Under the pieces are notes generated by a model that did not search any database, had not been told where the DNA came from, and was given only the letters and a program-made list of their open reading frames with translations. A stretch of 64,000 nt of DNA from Bacteroidota bacterium (GTDB lineage Bacteria; Bacteroidota; Bacteroidia; Cytophagales; Cyclobacteriaceae): assembly GCA_023412765.1 (NCBI GenBank), contig JAEZBX010000061.1, positions 1-64,000 on the forward strand. Direction: 5' to 3'. Made by a program: the position numbers and the translations under genes. This document shows positions 15,933 through 24,588 of the stretch, in pieces. How positions within the stretch are numbered: the stretch's first letter is position 1; each line of letters opens with the position of its first letter.

Positions 15933-15988
15933 TTCGTTTCCTGAAAAATCCTGAATCCCCCCTTATCGAAAACCTTTGTCCTGGTTTT

Positions 15989-16007
15989 CTTTCGTAACCT
16001 TATTTTT
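15989..16007 (+). promoter_or_regulatory. Candidate AgaR/DeoR operator, box B
   Basis: CTTTCGTAACCTTATTTTT lies between the regulator gene and the ECF sigma gene and is nearly the same as box A. It is about 50 bases upstream of the predicted sigma-gene -7 box. A role in repressing the sigma gene is inferred. Confidence 0.5.
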
Positions 16008-16035
16008 CTCACCAAAATATCTTTCGAAATATTAA

Positions 16036-16090
16036 TTGTAACTAACAATAAATATTATATTTGTTTAGATAACGAAACGAAATGTAAACG
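16036..16090 (+). promoter_or_regulatory. Promoter of the ECF sigma gene with overlapping operator, box C
   Basis: TATATTTG at 16056-16063 fits the Bacteroidota -7 box exactly, with TTG at 16036-16038 as a weak -33 element. Immediately downstream, 16069-16090 on the minus strand reads CATTTCGTTTCGTTAT in its core, fitting the TTTCRTTTYRTTTY part of the AgaR consensus. An operator across the transcription start would be a simple repressor site. The ATG follows at 16163 after a leader of roughly 90 bases. Confidence 0.5.
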
Positions 16091-16162
16091 ATGCTGTTTT
16101 CATTTCCTATTGCGCAAAGAATTAGAAACATAGTTTCGAAAAACACTTTTTAACTCCCTGCT

Positions 16163-16753
16163 ATGGAAACTTGGAATGATAGCCTCGCTTGTAATATACA
16201 AAACGATGAATCGGTCTGGAGTATGTTTAAGAAGGGCGATCATGATGCGTTTGCAGCACTTTATCAACGGCATTTTGAAATGCTCTATCAGTACGGTACA
16301 AAATTGGCGACGGACAGTGATTTGGTAAAGGATTGTATTCATGATGTTTTCGTTGAACTCTGGAGGAGAAAAGAGAATCTCTCTCAGCCCAAATCTGTGA
16401 AAGCGTATTTGTTAAGTGCCGTTCAGCATAAGATGATACGCCAACTAAGCCGCGCGCGGTCAAGACAAAATGAACTTGCAAAAATTGATACGCCAGTCAG
16501 AGCTGAATGCAAGGAACACGAAATGATCGAAGATCAAATTCAAATTGAACAAAACTACATAGTCAACAAAGCGTTGCGCGTCTTAACTAAGAGACAACAA
16601 GAAGCTGTTTATCTCAAATTCTACTGTAACCTTAGTTATAAAGACGTTGCTGCTACAATGAACATAGGTGTAGATTCCATCTATAATCTGATCTCCAAAG
16701 CGATCGACGACCTGGAACTTGAATTAAACAAGGTATCAGTTCAAAAATTCTGA
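16163..16753 (+). CDS. ECF-type RNA polymerase sigma factor
   Basis: A 196-residue sigma-70 family protein. Region 2 covers about residues 25-95 (DHDAFAALYQRHFEMLYQYG, DCIHDVFVELWRRKENL). Region 4 covers about 135-190 (LTKRQQEAVYLKFYCNLSYKDVAATMNIGVDSIYNLISKAIDDL). It belongs to the Bacteroidota FecI-like group that usually pairs with a FecR anti-sigma factor next door. None is adjacent here; the only FecR-like gene in the window is about 13 kb away and truncated. It lies between the DeoR regulator and the DUF5107 gene, and shares possible operators with the sugar genes. Confidence 0.9.
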   Translation: METWNDSLACNIQNDESVWSMFKKGDHDAFAALYQRHFEMLYQYGTKLATDSDLVKDCIHDVFVELWRRKENLSQPKSVKAYLLSAVQHKMIRQLSRARSRQNELAKIDTPVRAECKEHEMIEDQIQIEQNYIVNKALRVLTKRQQEAVYLKFYCNLSYKDVAATMNIGVDSIYNLISKAIDDLELELNKVSVQKF

Positions 16754-16867
16754 CATCAACCTTCGACGGATCTTCGCACCGTCTTAGTAAGACTCAACCT
16801 CTGTAAAGGCATTTCCACCCGAGTCGACGAAATCGCGTATAGCCAATAAGATGTGATTGAAGCAGTC

Positions 16868-19800
16868 TTACAACTTTAAGATTTGTTGCATAATACTGAT
16901 ATCCGAATTAGGTGACGAACCCTTCGCTGAAAATTCAGCAATGGCCTCTTGATCTTTTTCCGCTAAAGCAATCACCCATCTTTGCAGTGGACGACCAGCA
17001 GAAGGAGAACTCTTCAACTTATTTAATAATACATCAGCTTTTGGTTTATCACCCATTTTTTCAAGAATCACAAAGGGTAAAATATTACTGACTGATGCAC
17101 GTTCGAAGTTTTCATCAGTTGCTGCAAGAATTCCCTTGTATAATTCATCCGACTCATTGCTTTTTCCCAGCTTGTCAAGGCAGTACGCTTTCAGGTAGTC
17201 CTGGATCCTTTCATCGACGTCATAGGGTTTTCCAACGCCAAGATTTTCGGGCCATGCTCTCGATGCCTCAATTTTTGTTAATGCGCTTTTGTATTGCTTA
17301 CTTCGAATAAGCTTAATGGCTGATAATATCGTTGCTCGTTCATATATGTCTCTGCCCTCACTTGACCCTTCGAAAGGTAAAATGTATAATTTGTTCAAGA
17401 CATTGATAGACGCGTCGTATTGTCCGTTATTCAGCAATGCCTTTGCATATTCAAACCCCATGGTGTAGTCACCTTTAAACTTTTTAGACGCCTGGGTGGC
17501 AAGAGTCAGTTGCTGTTTGAAATCTCCTTTGCGTTCGAAATGATTTATGAGATAATTCCATGTTCTCCATTCTCCAGGAGCCAACCGATGAGCAGTCTGA
17601 AGATCGTTGAGCACATCACCTTTGTCTTTAAGTAAATTCGCTCGCGTTAAATAAAATGGTGCATAGTCTGATTCCTGGCCACAGGCTCTCAGCATTTTTG
17701 CAGCCTCCTCATGCCGCTGCACCGCATAATAATTCAATCCCAGAAAATATTTGAATTTCCAATTGTTGTTTTTTGACACAGCCCATTCGAGTGCTTGAAT
17801 GCTTTCCGTTCTGTAAGGAAAAACAAAAGCCGGAGATGCCTGTGCGATTTGATCAAGACCAGTTGGATCTTTTTTCAAATACGCATCCCAGATTCTTACC
17901 AACGCATGTTGAGGAGATCTGGCGAGCAATTCTTTCGATTCCTTTTCGAAGCCAAGTGACACATATTCCAACGCGATTTCGAGATACGTCTGATAGGGGA
18001 ACTCGTTTGTTACAAGATTTTGAAAAGCCTGGAAGTCGGCCGACGAATTGGTCAATAGAAATTTTTCGTACTGCGCGAAGTGGTTGAGCGGATCATATTG
18101 CATCGTCTCTTGCAAAACTCTTTCCGCCTTCCCGCGTTGATCGAGTTTGCGATAGATTACAGCAAGGTTATGCAGCGCATTGAAGTTATATTTATTAAAG
18201 CTGAGAGACTGCTGCGCATAGTGCTCTGCTAAGTGTAGATCGTTATCCTGAATTTTGATCGCAGACATATGTGCGTATGCTACAGACCTATACTCCATTG
18301 CGCGCGCAGCCCAACCCAATGCTTCAATAGCATTAATTAAATCACCTTTTGCTTTGTATGAAATGCCAGCGATATAATTTGCTTTAGGATGATAAGTGTC
18401 ATGGCGCAGAACCTTATTCAGAAGAATCAGTGATGAATCGAATTGTCCGCTTCGAAAATGCAATTCAGCAAGGTCTGTTAGTGCACCAAAATGCAATGAG
18501 TCATTCTTGAGACATTCTCTGAAAATACTTAATGCCTTGTCATATTCACGGTATTCCTTCTGCTCAACGCCCTCTCTGTACAATGCATCCTGAGTCAATT
18601 TCTCTGGCGTTGGGAATGCTACAAACGGACGTTTCAATACATCTTTCTTTCCATGCTCGTATCGCAAGCCCATTTCTTTGACGATCACCTCATAGGAAGA
18701 AGTTTCGCCTAGCGATACCGATGTGAGATGGACATCCATTGGTTTGAACTTGACATTTTCCGTATGAACGACCTTTCCATTCGATTTTACCTCGATGGTT
18801 GCATCCGCCGACGCAAGTGCATTTACTCCAATATTGAGTTTACCATTTTCATGCTTCACACCAAGAACTCCTGAGGGAGAAACTTCATTAATGGCACCAA
18901 TTTCTTTAACTGGAAACCAAATTTCAGACCAGCGATCGGTGATGCCCGGTGAGAACGGCACTTGTGTAAGTACACTTTTCGTTGTTGACGAAGGTGAATA
19001 TTGATCAAACAAACGACCGGCTTGAAACTCCATATATTGACCGTCAGAATCGGTCAGCAGGTCTTCCCAAATACCACCGTTCCTTGACAATGCCCATAAC
19101 CAAAGTTTGTGGCCTGGCATCTCATCGTATAAAGCCCAGTGCCCAAATCCAAATTTTGAATTGTGATAATAACCTCCCATAAAATCATTGTATTCTCCAA
19201 CCGTGTGAACAGACTTGTGAGAGCCAAATGCATTATTCTCATATTTTGCGAGATGACGACCTTCCTCATCCACTGGCCACAGGGTGGGAGTCCCATCGTG
19301 CTCCAGGGCCAGGTGTCCTGGGTAGTAAAATTCAAGATCATCTGTCACCACTGCAGCTGCAGTCATCCAGTTGTAGTATGACTGGTTCAACGGTGTAGGA
19401 TTGTTCCATGAAGCTCGGGTCTCGACATATGCTTTGTCGCTCTGCAACCTAATCTCTACACGCCATGTTGTACGCGATGGAAGATCGAGGTTACCCACAA
19501 TACAGCTTACGCTACCATCGTCATTCTTTCGGATGGTGTAATCTACCGGGCTTGAAGTTGAAGGATGATGACCAATGATTCCAAAGTTAAACTCGACGCC
19601 ACCGGAGGTCCACGGTCCGCGCATAGCGATGTTTCTGAATTTTATTACTTCGTTGCGGTAGATAAATTCCTTACCTGTAGACTTTTCAATGGCACCCCAA
19701 ATCTTTCCGCCTATCTCAGGAAGAATATATACTTCGACATAATCATTCTCCAGTTTGACAACTTTCCACTTCTGTTTTTTGCCTTCCTTGCTGTAGCCTT

Positions 19801-19981
19801 CGAATGTTGTATAAGGAAAAATTTTGGAAGTCTTGGAAGTAGATGTAACGACCGGGCTTGGATCATCAAAAGGGTATGTTAGGATCTCCCGAAATTCTTC
19901 CGTTATGCTGGCAGGAGATTGTGAAAAAAGCACGGTAGATGTCAACAGCAAAAATGCACTCGCGGATATTCGTAATGACAT
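16868..19981 (-). CDS. Exported DUF5107 and TPR-repeat protein
   Basis: 1037 residues. A signal peptide (MSLRISASAFLLLTSTVLFS) is followed by a DUF5107 domain at about residues 40-350 (YILPEIGGKIWGAIEKSTGKEFIYRN, GPWTSGGVEFNFGIIGHHPS, GHWALYDEMPGHKLWLWALSR), which resembles the mutarotase-like beta-sandwich of many carbohydrate enzymes. Residues about 475-660 and beyond are TPR-type helical repeats (EYDKALSIFRECLKNDS, GQFDSSLILLNKVLRHD, NALHNLAVIYRKLDQRGKAERVL). Likely location is the periplasm or outer surface. The reaction is not established. Position next to a DMT permease and near sugar genes suggests carbohydrate processing. Confidence 0.82.
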   Translation of the reverse strand: MSLRISASAFLLLTSTVLFSQSPASITEEFREILTYPFDDPSPVVTSTSKTSKIFPYTTFEGYSKEGKKQKWKVVKLENDYVEVYILPEIGGKIWGAIEKSTGKEFIYRNEVIKFRNIAMRGPWTSGGVEFNFGIIGHHPSTSSPVDYTIRKNDDGSVSCIVGNLDLPSRTTWRVEIRLQSDKAYVETRASWNNPTPLNQSYYNWMTAAAVVTDDLEFYYPGHLALEHDGTPTLWPVDEEGRHLAKYENNAFGSHKSVHTVGEYNDFMGGYYHNSKFGFGHWALYDEMPGHKLWLWALSRNGGIWEDLLTDSDGQYMEFQAGRLFDQYSPSSTTKSVLTQVPFSPGITDRWSEIWFPVKEIGAINEVSPSGVLGVKHENGKLNIGVNALASADATIEVKSNGKVVHTENVKFKPMDVHLTSVSLGETSSYEVIVKEMGLRYEHGKKDVLKRPFVAFPTPEKLTQDALYREGVEQKEYREYDKALSIFRECLKNDSLHFGALTDLAELHFRSGQFDSSLILLNKVLRHDTYHPKANYIAGISYKAKGDLINAIEALGWAARAMEYRSVAYAHMSAIKIQDNDLHLAEHYAQQSLSFNKYNFNALHNLAVIYRKLDQRGKAERVLQETMQYDPLNHFAQYEKFLLTNSSADFQAFQNLVTNEFPYQTYLEIALEYVSLGFEKESKELLARSPQHALVRIWDAYLKKDPTGLDQIAQASPAFVFPYRTESIQALEWAVSKNNNWKFKYFLGLNYYAVQRHEEAAKMLRACGQESDYAPFYLTRANLLKDKGDVLNDLQTAHRLAPGEWRTWNYLINHFERKGDFKQQLTLATQASKKFKGDYTMGFEYAKALLNNGQYDASINVLNKLYILPFEGSSEGRDIYERATILSAIKLIRSKQYKSALTKIEASRAWPENLGVGKPYDVDERIQDYLKAYCLDKLGKSNESDELYKGILAATDENFERASVSNILPFVILEKMGDKPKADVLLNKLKSSPSAGRPLQRWVIALAEKDQEAIAEFSAKGSSPNSDISIMQQILKL

Positions 19982-20038
19982 AAGAAAAGATTTTGTAATA
20001 TTGATATTCGAAAAAGCAAAGTAATAAAAATTATTTAC

Positions 20039-20057
20039 CTTTCATTTACTTATTAAA
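20039..20057 (+). promoter_or_regulatory. Candidate AgaR/DeoR operator, box D
   Basis: CTTTCATTTACTTATTAAA lies in the 80-base divergent gap between the DUF5107 gene and the DMT permease, five bases before the permease ATG. It keeps the CTTTC-rT-TT pattern of boxes A-C but is weaker (about 11 of 17 positions shared with box A). Confidence 0.3.
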
Positions 20058-20061
20058 TTGA

Positions 20062-20925
20062 ATGAGTAAGAACAAGTTGTGGCTTGTGTATGCCATCGTC
20101 ACCACGGCATTTTGGGGAGCTTGGGGTGCCTTGATCGAAATCCCTGAGAAGGCCGGATTCCCTGCAACTCTGGGATATTCAGTATGGGCAATAACGATGG
20201 TTCCGTGCGCAATAGTCGCGCTTTACATTGCGAAATGGAAACTTAATGTTGAGAAACGGTCGATATTTCTTGGCTGCGTTATCGGATTGACCGGAAGCGG
20301 TGGGCAGCTTTTGCTTTTTCAAGCACTGCGTAGCGGTCCGGCTTACATTGTCTTCCCACTGATTTCACTCTTTCCAATTCTTACAATATTCTTATCCATT
20401 GTCTTTCTTAAAGAACGTGGCACGATGAGGCAGTGGATCGGCATTATTGTAGCCCTGATCGCCATTGCCTTTTTGTCATATCAGCCTGCATCAGCAAATA
20501 TAGCCGAGAATTTTGGTTGGCTGCCCTTGTCGATTCTTGTATTTATTCTTTGGGGCGTACAGGCATACGTTATGAAATTTTCGAATTACACGATGACTGC
20601 GGAAAGCATTTTTTTTTATATGACGCTCACGGCGGTGATAATGATACCTATCGCAATAGGGATGACTGATTTCTCCGTGCCGATTAATACCGGTTTCAAA
20701 GGTCCGTACCTGACAGCCCTTATTCAGGTGCTCAATGCTATCGGAGCGCTTACACTAGTCTATGCGTTGCGCTATGGGAAAGCGATGGTGGTCGTGCCCA
20801 TGACCGGACTATCGCCACTGATAACTGTTGTTATTTCATTGATTCTTTACGCTGTTGTCCCTGGCCCCATACTTGGCACAGGTGTGATCCTGGCGATGAT
20901 TGGTATTTATCTTCTGTCTGAGTAA
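20062..20925 (+). CDS. DMT-superfamily permease (EamA/GRP-like)
   Basis: 287 residues with about ten hydrophobic segments in two repeats of five, the plan of the drug/metabolite transporter superfamily. The N-terminal TTAFWGAWGALIEIPEKAGFP and the internal GSGGQLLLFQALRSGPAYIVFPLISLFPILTI segments are typical. The second half repeats the pattern (NAIGALTLVYALRYGKAMVVVPMTGLSPLITVVISLILY). This superfamily includes sugar permeases as well as metabolite exporters. The neighbours suggest a sugar or derivative as substrate, but this is not shown by the sequence. Confidence 0.82.
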   Translation: MSKNKLWLVYAIVTTAFWGAWGALIEIPEKAGFPATLGYSVWAITMVPCAIVALYIAKWKLNVEKRSIFLGCVIGLTGSGGQLLLFQALRSGPAYIVFPLISLFPILTIFLSIVFLKERGTMRQWIGIIVALIAIAFLSYQPASANIAENFGWLPLSILVFILWGVQAYVMKFSNYTMTAESIFFYMTLTAVIMIPIAIGMTDFSVPINTGFKGPYLTALIQVLNAIGALTLVYALRYGKAMVVVPMTGLSPLITVVISLILYAVVPGPILGTGVILAMIGIYLLSE

Positions 20926-21046
20926 TTAGGAAACTTAGGAAACATGTTGTTAAAATGCATGCGTGTACTCATGTAAGCTTTCCGTTCAGATATAACAAAA
21001 CAATGAGTTTAACAGCGCTACTTTGCACCTAACATCATAATCTGAA

Positions 21047-22387
21047 ATGATCCGTTACCTGTATTCGATATTCCAGTCGTTTTTCTTGCTTGCAGTAATT
21101 AGTTGCAATGAGGAAGACAACCCCTCACCACCTTTTGAAGAAGTCAAAATGAGTTTCGCGCGGCATGGAAGCGGCGATCTATTTGCGAACCATCCCATTA
21201 AGATGTATCCTTTTCCTCAAAATTCTAGCCGCGAAGCATATACGTACAAATGGTCAATGGGGGATGGGGCTGAGAGTAGTGAATCTACTCCAACACACAC
21301 GTTTACAAGTCCGGGTATATATACCGTGCGACTGACAGTAAATTTGAAATATTATAAAGACAGCACAGTCGTCATTCATCCAAAACCATTGATGATTGGA
21401 GAAAAAAATACCAAAAACGTCGGCAAGTTCATTTATTCCCAAAATGCAGGGTATCAAATTTTGTACTTCCAAGAATTTGATTCAAAAATTGTAACACTTT
21501 CCGAGACTCATAATATTCTAGAGACGAAACCCATCAAACTTGACAACAGTAGTACTTTATCTCAAATGTTAATTAACTCTGAGGGAAATTTGGTTGGATT
21601 GGATGACCAGCTGTGGCAAATCGACCCGAATGGGCACGTTCTCTGGCAGAAATCGGCTGCCGACGCAAGCATGATGCAATCCAACTTGATAGAAAGTGAA
21701 GATGGATACTATTTTTTTAACGGCTTCTTTAAAGGCAATGATCATGTTGTTATACTAAAGCATGTAGATGATAGCGGCACGCTGGTAGAAGCACTTGAAG
21801 TTGGCAACAGTCGAGGATGGGAACCAATATATGGCGAATTTGAACAGCCGGATATCGTGCGGCTTCACTACGTTAATGATGCAGGAAAGCCTGTGATTTG
21901 GAAGGGAAAAATCTCAGGTGAGACAATTTTTGAAAGAGAATATGAATCATCACATGCAGGAAAATCCTTTAAGATCGAGGGCGGATACTTGTGTATTGGC
22001 GTTTTGACTGATGAAAATGATGTGTTACATTATTATGTTTATACAATGATAGATGAACAAGGAAATGTTCGATGGACAACCTATAACCCATGGTCAACCT
22101 ATGAACGATACTGGAAACAATATCCGATTCAAGTTATTCACAGAGATGGATACAATTATATCTTTTACGGTGAAATGAACGGTGTCAAGCTCGATTCAAA
22201 TGGCACCATCCTTTGGCTGAAAAGATTTACTTTTCTTCGTGATCGCTTCTGTTCCGTAACAGTAAATAAGAATCAAAATTTTGTACTACTGGGAACACAT
22301 TGTGACCTTGATGGCGATGCGATAGAAGATGATGACAGTCAAATTTTCGTTCTCGAAGTCGACGAGGACGGAAAAATTATTGATTGA
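21047..22387 (+). CDS. PKD-domain lipoprotein
   Basis: 446 residues. A lipoprotein signal ends at Cys20 (LAVISCNEED). A PKD domain at about residues 60-100 shows the classic YKWSMGDGAESSESTPTHTFTSPGIYTVRLTV pattern, given here in parts: KWSMGDG, THTFTSPG, YTVRLTV. The rest (about 120-446) looks like a beta-propeller, with repeated IDxNGxVLWQK, IDEQGNVRW and LDSNGTILWLK strands, as in PQQ-like or WD-type propellers. It is probably an outer-membrane-anchored binding protein. No catalytic site is evident. It is a single gene upstream of the RAYT locus. Confidence 0.75.
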   Translation: MIRYLYSIFQSFFLLAVISCNEEDNPSPPFEEVKMSFARHGSGDLFANHPIKMYPFPQNSSREAYTYKWSMGDGAESSESTPTHTFTSPGIYTVRLTVNLKYYKDSTVVIHPKPLMIGEKNTKNVGKFIYSQNAGYQILYFQEFDSKIVTLSETHNILETKPIKLDNSSTLSQMLINSEGNLVGLDDQLWQIDPNGHVLWQKSAADASMMQSNLIESEDGYYFFNGFFKGNDHVVILKHVDDSGTLVEALEVGNSRGWEPIYGEFEQPDIVRLHYVNDAGKPVIWKGKISGETIFEREYESSHAGKSFKIEGGYLCIGVLTDENDVLHYYVYTMIDEQGNVRWTTYNPWSTYERYWKQYPIQVIHRDGYNYIFYGEMNGVKLDSNGTILWLKRFTFLRDRFCSVTVNKNQNFVLLGTHCDLDGDAIEDDDSQIFVLEVDEDGKIID

Positions 22388-22472
22388 GGATACTTGTGGC
22401 CCTCACGGCTACAAAAAACATTACACGGCAATAGCGTTAAAACAAAGGAACGGGAAATATTATTCAAACTGA

Positions 22473-22730
22473 ATGCAATCTACCCGTCTGGCAGGACTCG
22501 AACTATCAAGATGCAGCCGCATATTTCATCACTATCGATACCAGAAATAGCGAACATTACTTTGGTGAAATCCGGGGCGGCAAAATGTATTTATCTACCA
22601 TCGGAACGATTGTGGAATCGGAATGGTTGAAAACGCCAGAAATCCGTGCTGATATGAATTTGGAATTGGATGAATTTGTCGTAATGCCAAATCACCTTCA
22701 CGCAATATTGGCCATTGGGGAAAATGAATA
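22473..22730 (+). pseudogene. Truncated RAYT transposase copy
   Basis: This stretch repeats the first part of the intact transposase at 22843 with high nucleotide identity. One extra base near 22487 shifts the frame at the WQD motif. The continuing frame reads DAAAYFITI, YLSTIGTIVESEWLKTPEI and MPNHLHAILAIGENE, then stops with TAG at the edge of a REP palindrome. The HUH motif is HLH here in place of HFH. The region coding the catalytic Tyr is missing, so the copy is inactive. It ends exactly where the intact gene enters its internal REP pair. Confidence 0.8.
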
Positions 22731-22748
22731 GACGCCATGCATGGCGTC
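22731..22748. repeat. REP palindrome upstream of RAYT
   Basis: GACGCCATGCATGGCGTC is a perfect 18-base palindrome followed by TCTACG. It is one of four copies of the same element at this locus and separates the truncated transposase copy from the intact gene. Confidence 0.85.
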
Positions 22749-22842
22749 TCTACGTCTGGAAAACATATTGCAGGATCCGATTACCGGATTATGAAAATCA
22801 TTACCATTGTCATTTCCTGTATTACACCGTTACCCATCATTT

Positions 22843-23442
22843 ATGCCCGAAAAATTTCAGAACAAATATCGAATTCCATCCACCCGTTGGCAGGACTGGA
22901 ACTATCGAGATGCAGCCGCATATTTCATCACTATTTGCACCAGAAATCGCGAACATTATTTTGGTGAAATTCGGGATGGCAAAATGTATTTATCTACCAT
23001 CGGAAAGATTGTGGAATCGGAATGGTTGAAAACGCCAGAAATCCGTGCTGATATGAATTTGGAATTGGATGAATTCGTCGTTATGCCAAATCATTTTCAT
23101 GCAATATTGATCATCGGGGAAAATGAATTTAATGGTAGAGACGCCATGCGTGGCGTCTCCAATATGCATCGTGGAGACGCCACGCATGGCGTCTCTACCA
23201 AATTCGGTCCGCAATCCAAAAATCTGGGATCTGTAATCCGTGGATTTAAATCATCCGTCACCACGCAGGTCAAAAAATTGTATGATGATTCGGAGATCAA
23301 TTCTGGTGATAAATTTTTTGATGGAGACCGTAGACCATTTCAATGGCAATCACGATTTCACGATCATGTTATCCGCGACGAGGAATCGTTCGATCGGATT
23401 CGCCAATACATTATTAATAACCCATTGAATTGGAAGTCGTAG
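22843..23442 (+). CDS. REP-associated tyrosine transposase (RAYT, IS200/IS605-like Y1)
   Basis: About 199 residues from the ATG at 22843 (MPEKFQNKYR); an earlier in-frame ATG at 22807 is less likely. The Y1 fold is shown by RDAAAYFITICTRNREHYFG (22-41), the HUH motif HFH at 84-86 in FVVMPNHFHAILI, and the catalytic Tyr189 in FDRIRQYIINNPLNWK. RAYTs nick single-stranded REP DNA and are thought to spread REP elements. Residues about 97-119 are encoded by two inverted REP elements lying inside the gene, between the HUH motif and the C-terminal helix. Flanking REP copies sit on both sides. Whether the insertion is tolerated is unknown, but the frame stays open. Confidence 0.88.
   Translation: MPEKFQNKYRIPSTRWQDWNYRDAAAYFITICTRNREHYFGEIRDGKMYLSTIGKIVESEWLKTPEIRADMNLELDEFVVMPNHFHAILIIGENEFNGRDAMRGVSNMHRGDATHGVSTKFGPQSKNLGSVIRGFKSSVTTQVKKLYDDSEINSGDKFFDGDRRPFQWQSRFHDHVIRDEESFDRIRQYIINNPLNWKS
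23134..23199. repeat. Inverted REP pair inside the RAYT coding sequence
   Basis: 23134-23160 and 23173-23199 are exact reverse complements of 27 bases, separated by 12 bases. Each arm is itself a hairpin with GAGACGCCA/TGGCGTCTC stems (23138-23159 and 23174-23195). This is the paired layout typical of mobile REP units. The pair is in frame and adds about 22 residues to the transposase. Confidence 0.9.
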
Positions 23443-23443
23443 G

Positions 23444-23461
23444 GACGCCATGCATGGCGTC
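23444..23461. repeat. REP palindrome downstream of RAYT
   Basis: GACGCCATGCATGGCGTC again, two bases after the transposase stop. The element continues with TCTACC, whose complement GGTAGA supplies the TAG stop codon of the converging amidohydrolase gene. Confidence 0.85.
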
Positions 23462-23462
23462 T

Positions 23463-24557
23463 CTACCTATAAACCGCCGCATTCAATATCTTCATCGCAT
23501 TCTTGTTATAAATTTTTTCTAAAACATCGTCGGGCAGAAAAATGCCGTAGATCATCCAGCGTCCCTGCAGATGGTGGCCTTCTGCTGGATCGATATATTC
23601 GTCGTCGGTTTCGAGGAAACGATAGTAAATGCTGTATGCCTTTGCGTCAGGAGATGTATCGGTTCCAAACAACACGCGATCCTGATACTTGATCATGAAC
23701 TTACGTGCGCTATAGGGCTGCCGTCCCAATTCACTGATACGAGCATCAATGTCTACGAAAAAATTTGGATAGGTTTCAAGCCACATAGATACAGTACCAA
23801 GATCTTCAGGTAGATTTCCCATGTGCGCCCCTATGAAAGTTGTCTTCGGATGTTTTGCCAAAACACGATTTCGTTGAGCAAGAATCTCTTCCTTCGCTGG
23901 AAAATCATTTCCATAAAATGACCATTCCGGATGCTCGGCTAGTTCATCATATCTTTCATTATGCTCATCTACTGGTGTAAAAAATGCTTTTGGGTCGGAG
24001 ATGTGGATCATGACCGGAATTTTTAATTCACCACATTTTGCCCAGATGGGATCCAGTCGCGGGTCATCGACAGGAACCACCTTTCCTGTTTTGTCCTTTA
24101 CAGTAAGCCCCAGCGACTTGAATACTTTGACACCTCGGACTCCAAGCTTAGCCGCTTCTTCCAATCGCTTTGCTTCGTTAACTCCAAAGTTTGGTTCGTC
24201 AATCCGCCGCCAGTCCGGAGCAAAAAAAACAAGCAGTCGTTCTTTAGAAAGCGATTGTGATTTCTTTAAATGTGCTTTGTAGAAGTCATCCTTCGAGTGA
24301 CCATCGAGACTTACAGCGATCCTTACACCTGCTTTATCCATCTCTTTCAAATAGTTCTCCATCTCATCCAGGTCGCCAAGGTGATTGTGAATATCAATTA
24401 CAGGAAACTTAGGACGCAGTATGGTGGTTCTGGGTACCACCATCTGGCTAACAGGCTTCCAATCCAACAATTTTAAATCCTGCGCAACGCTGTGGCTGGA
24501 CATGAACAAAAGGGAAAGCAACGCAGTGGTTGCACAAACTTTTTTGAAATGCATCAT
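23463..24557 (-). CDS. Exported amidohydrolase (amidohydrolase_2 family)
   Basis: 364 residues with a signal peptide (to about residue 26, SHSVAQ) and a metal-dependent TIM-barrel hydrolase fold. The first strand carries the metal motif DIHNHLGDL (His57, His59). Later motifs are IPVMIHISDPKAFF, TTFIGAHMGNLPED and RVLFGTDTSPDAKAY, with His and Asp ligands in the expected order. The family hydrolyses or decarboxylates cyclic amides, lactones and aromatic acids, and the substrate here is unknown. It follows the SusC/SusD operon after a terminator. Its stop codon lies within a REP tail. Confidence 0.82.
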   Translation of the reverse strand: MMHFKKVCATTALLSLLFMSSHSVAQDLKLLDWKPVSQMVVPRTTILRPKFPVIDIHNHLGDLDEMENYLKEMDKAGVRIAVSLDGHSKDDFYKAHLKKSQSLSKERLLVFFAPDWRRIDEPNFGVNEAKRLEEAAKLGVRGVKVFKSLGLTVKDKTGKVVPVDDPRLDPIWAKCGELKIPVMIHISDPKAFFTPVDEHNERYDELAEHPEWSFYGNDFPAKEEILAQRNRVLAKHPKTTFIGAHMGNLPEDLGTVSMWLETYPNFFVDIDARISELGRQPYSARKFMIKYQDRVLFGTDTSPDAKAYSIYYRFLETDDEYIDPAEGHHLQGRWMIYGIFLPDDVLEKIYNKNAMKILNAAVYR

Positions 24558-24588
24558 TCAATCGTCTAGAACTATTAAACTATCAAAA

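Noticed and set aside
22731..23461. REP palindromes as a CRISPR array
   Set aside because: Only four units, palindromic, partly within a gene, and associated with a RAYT transposase.
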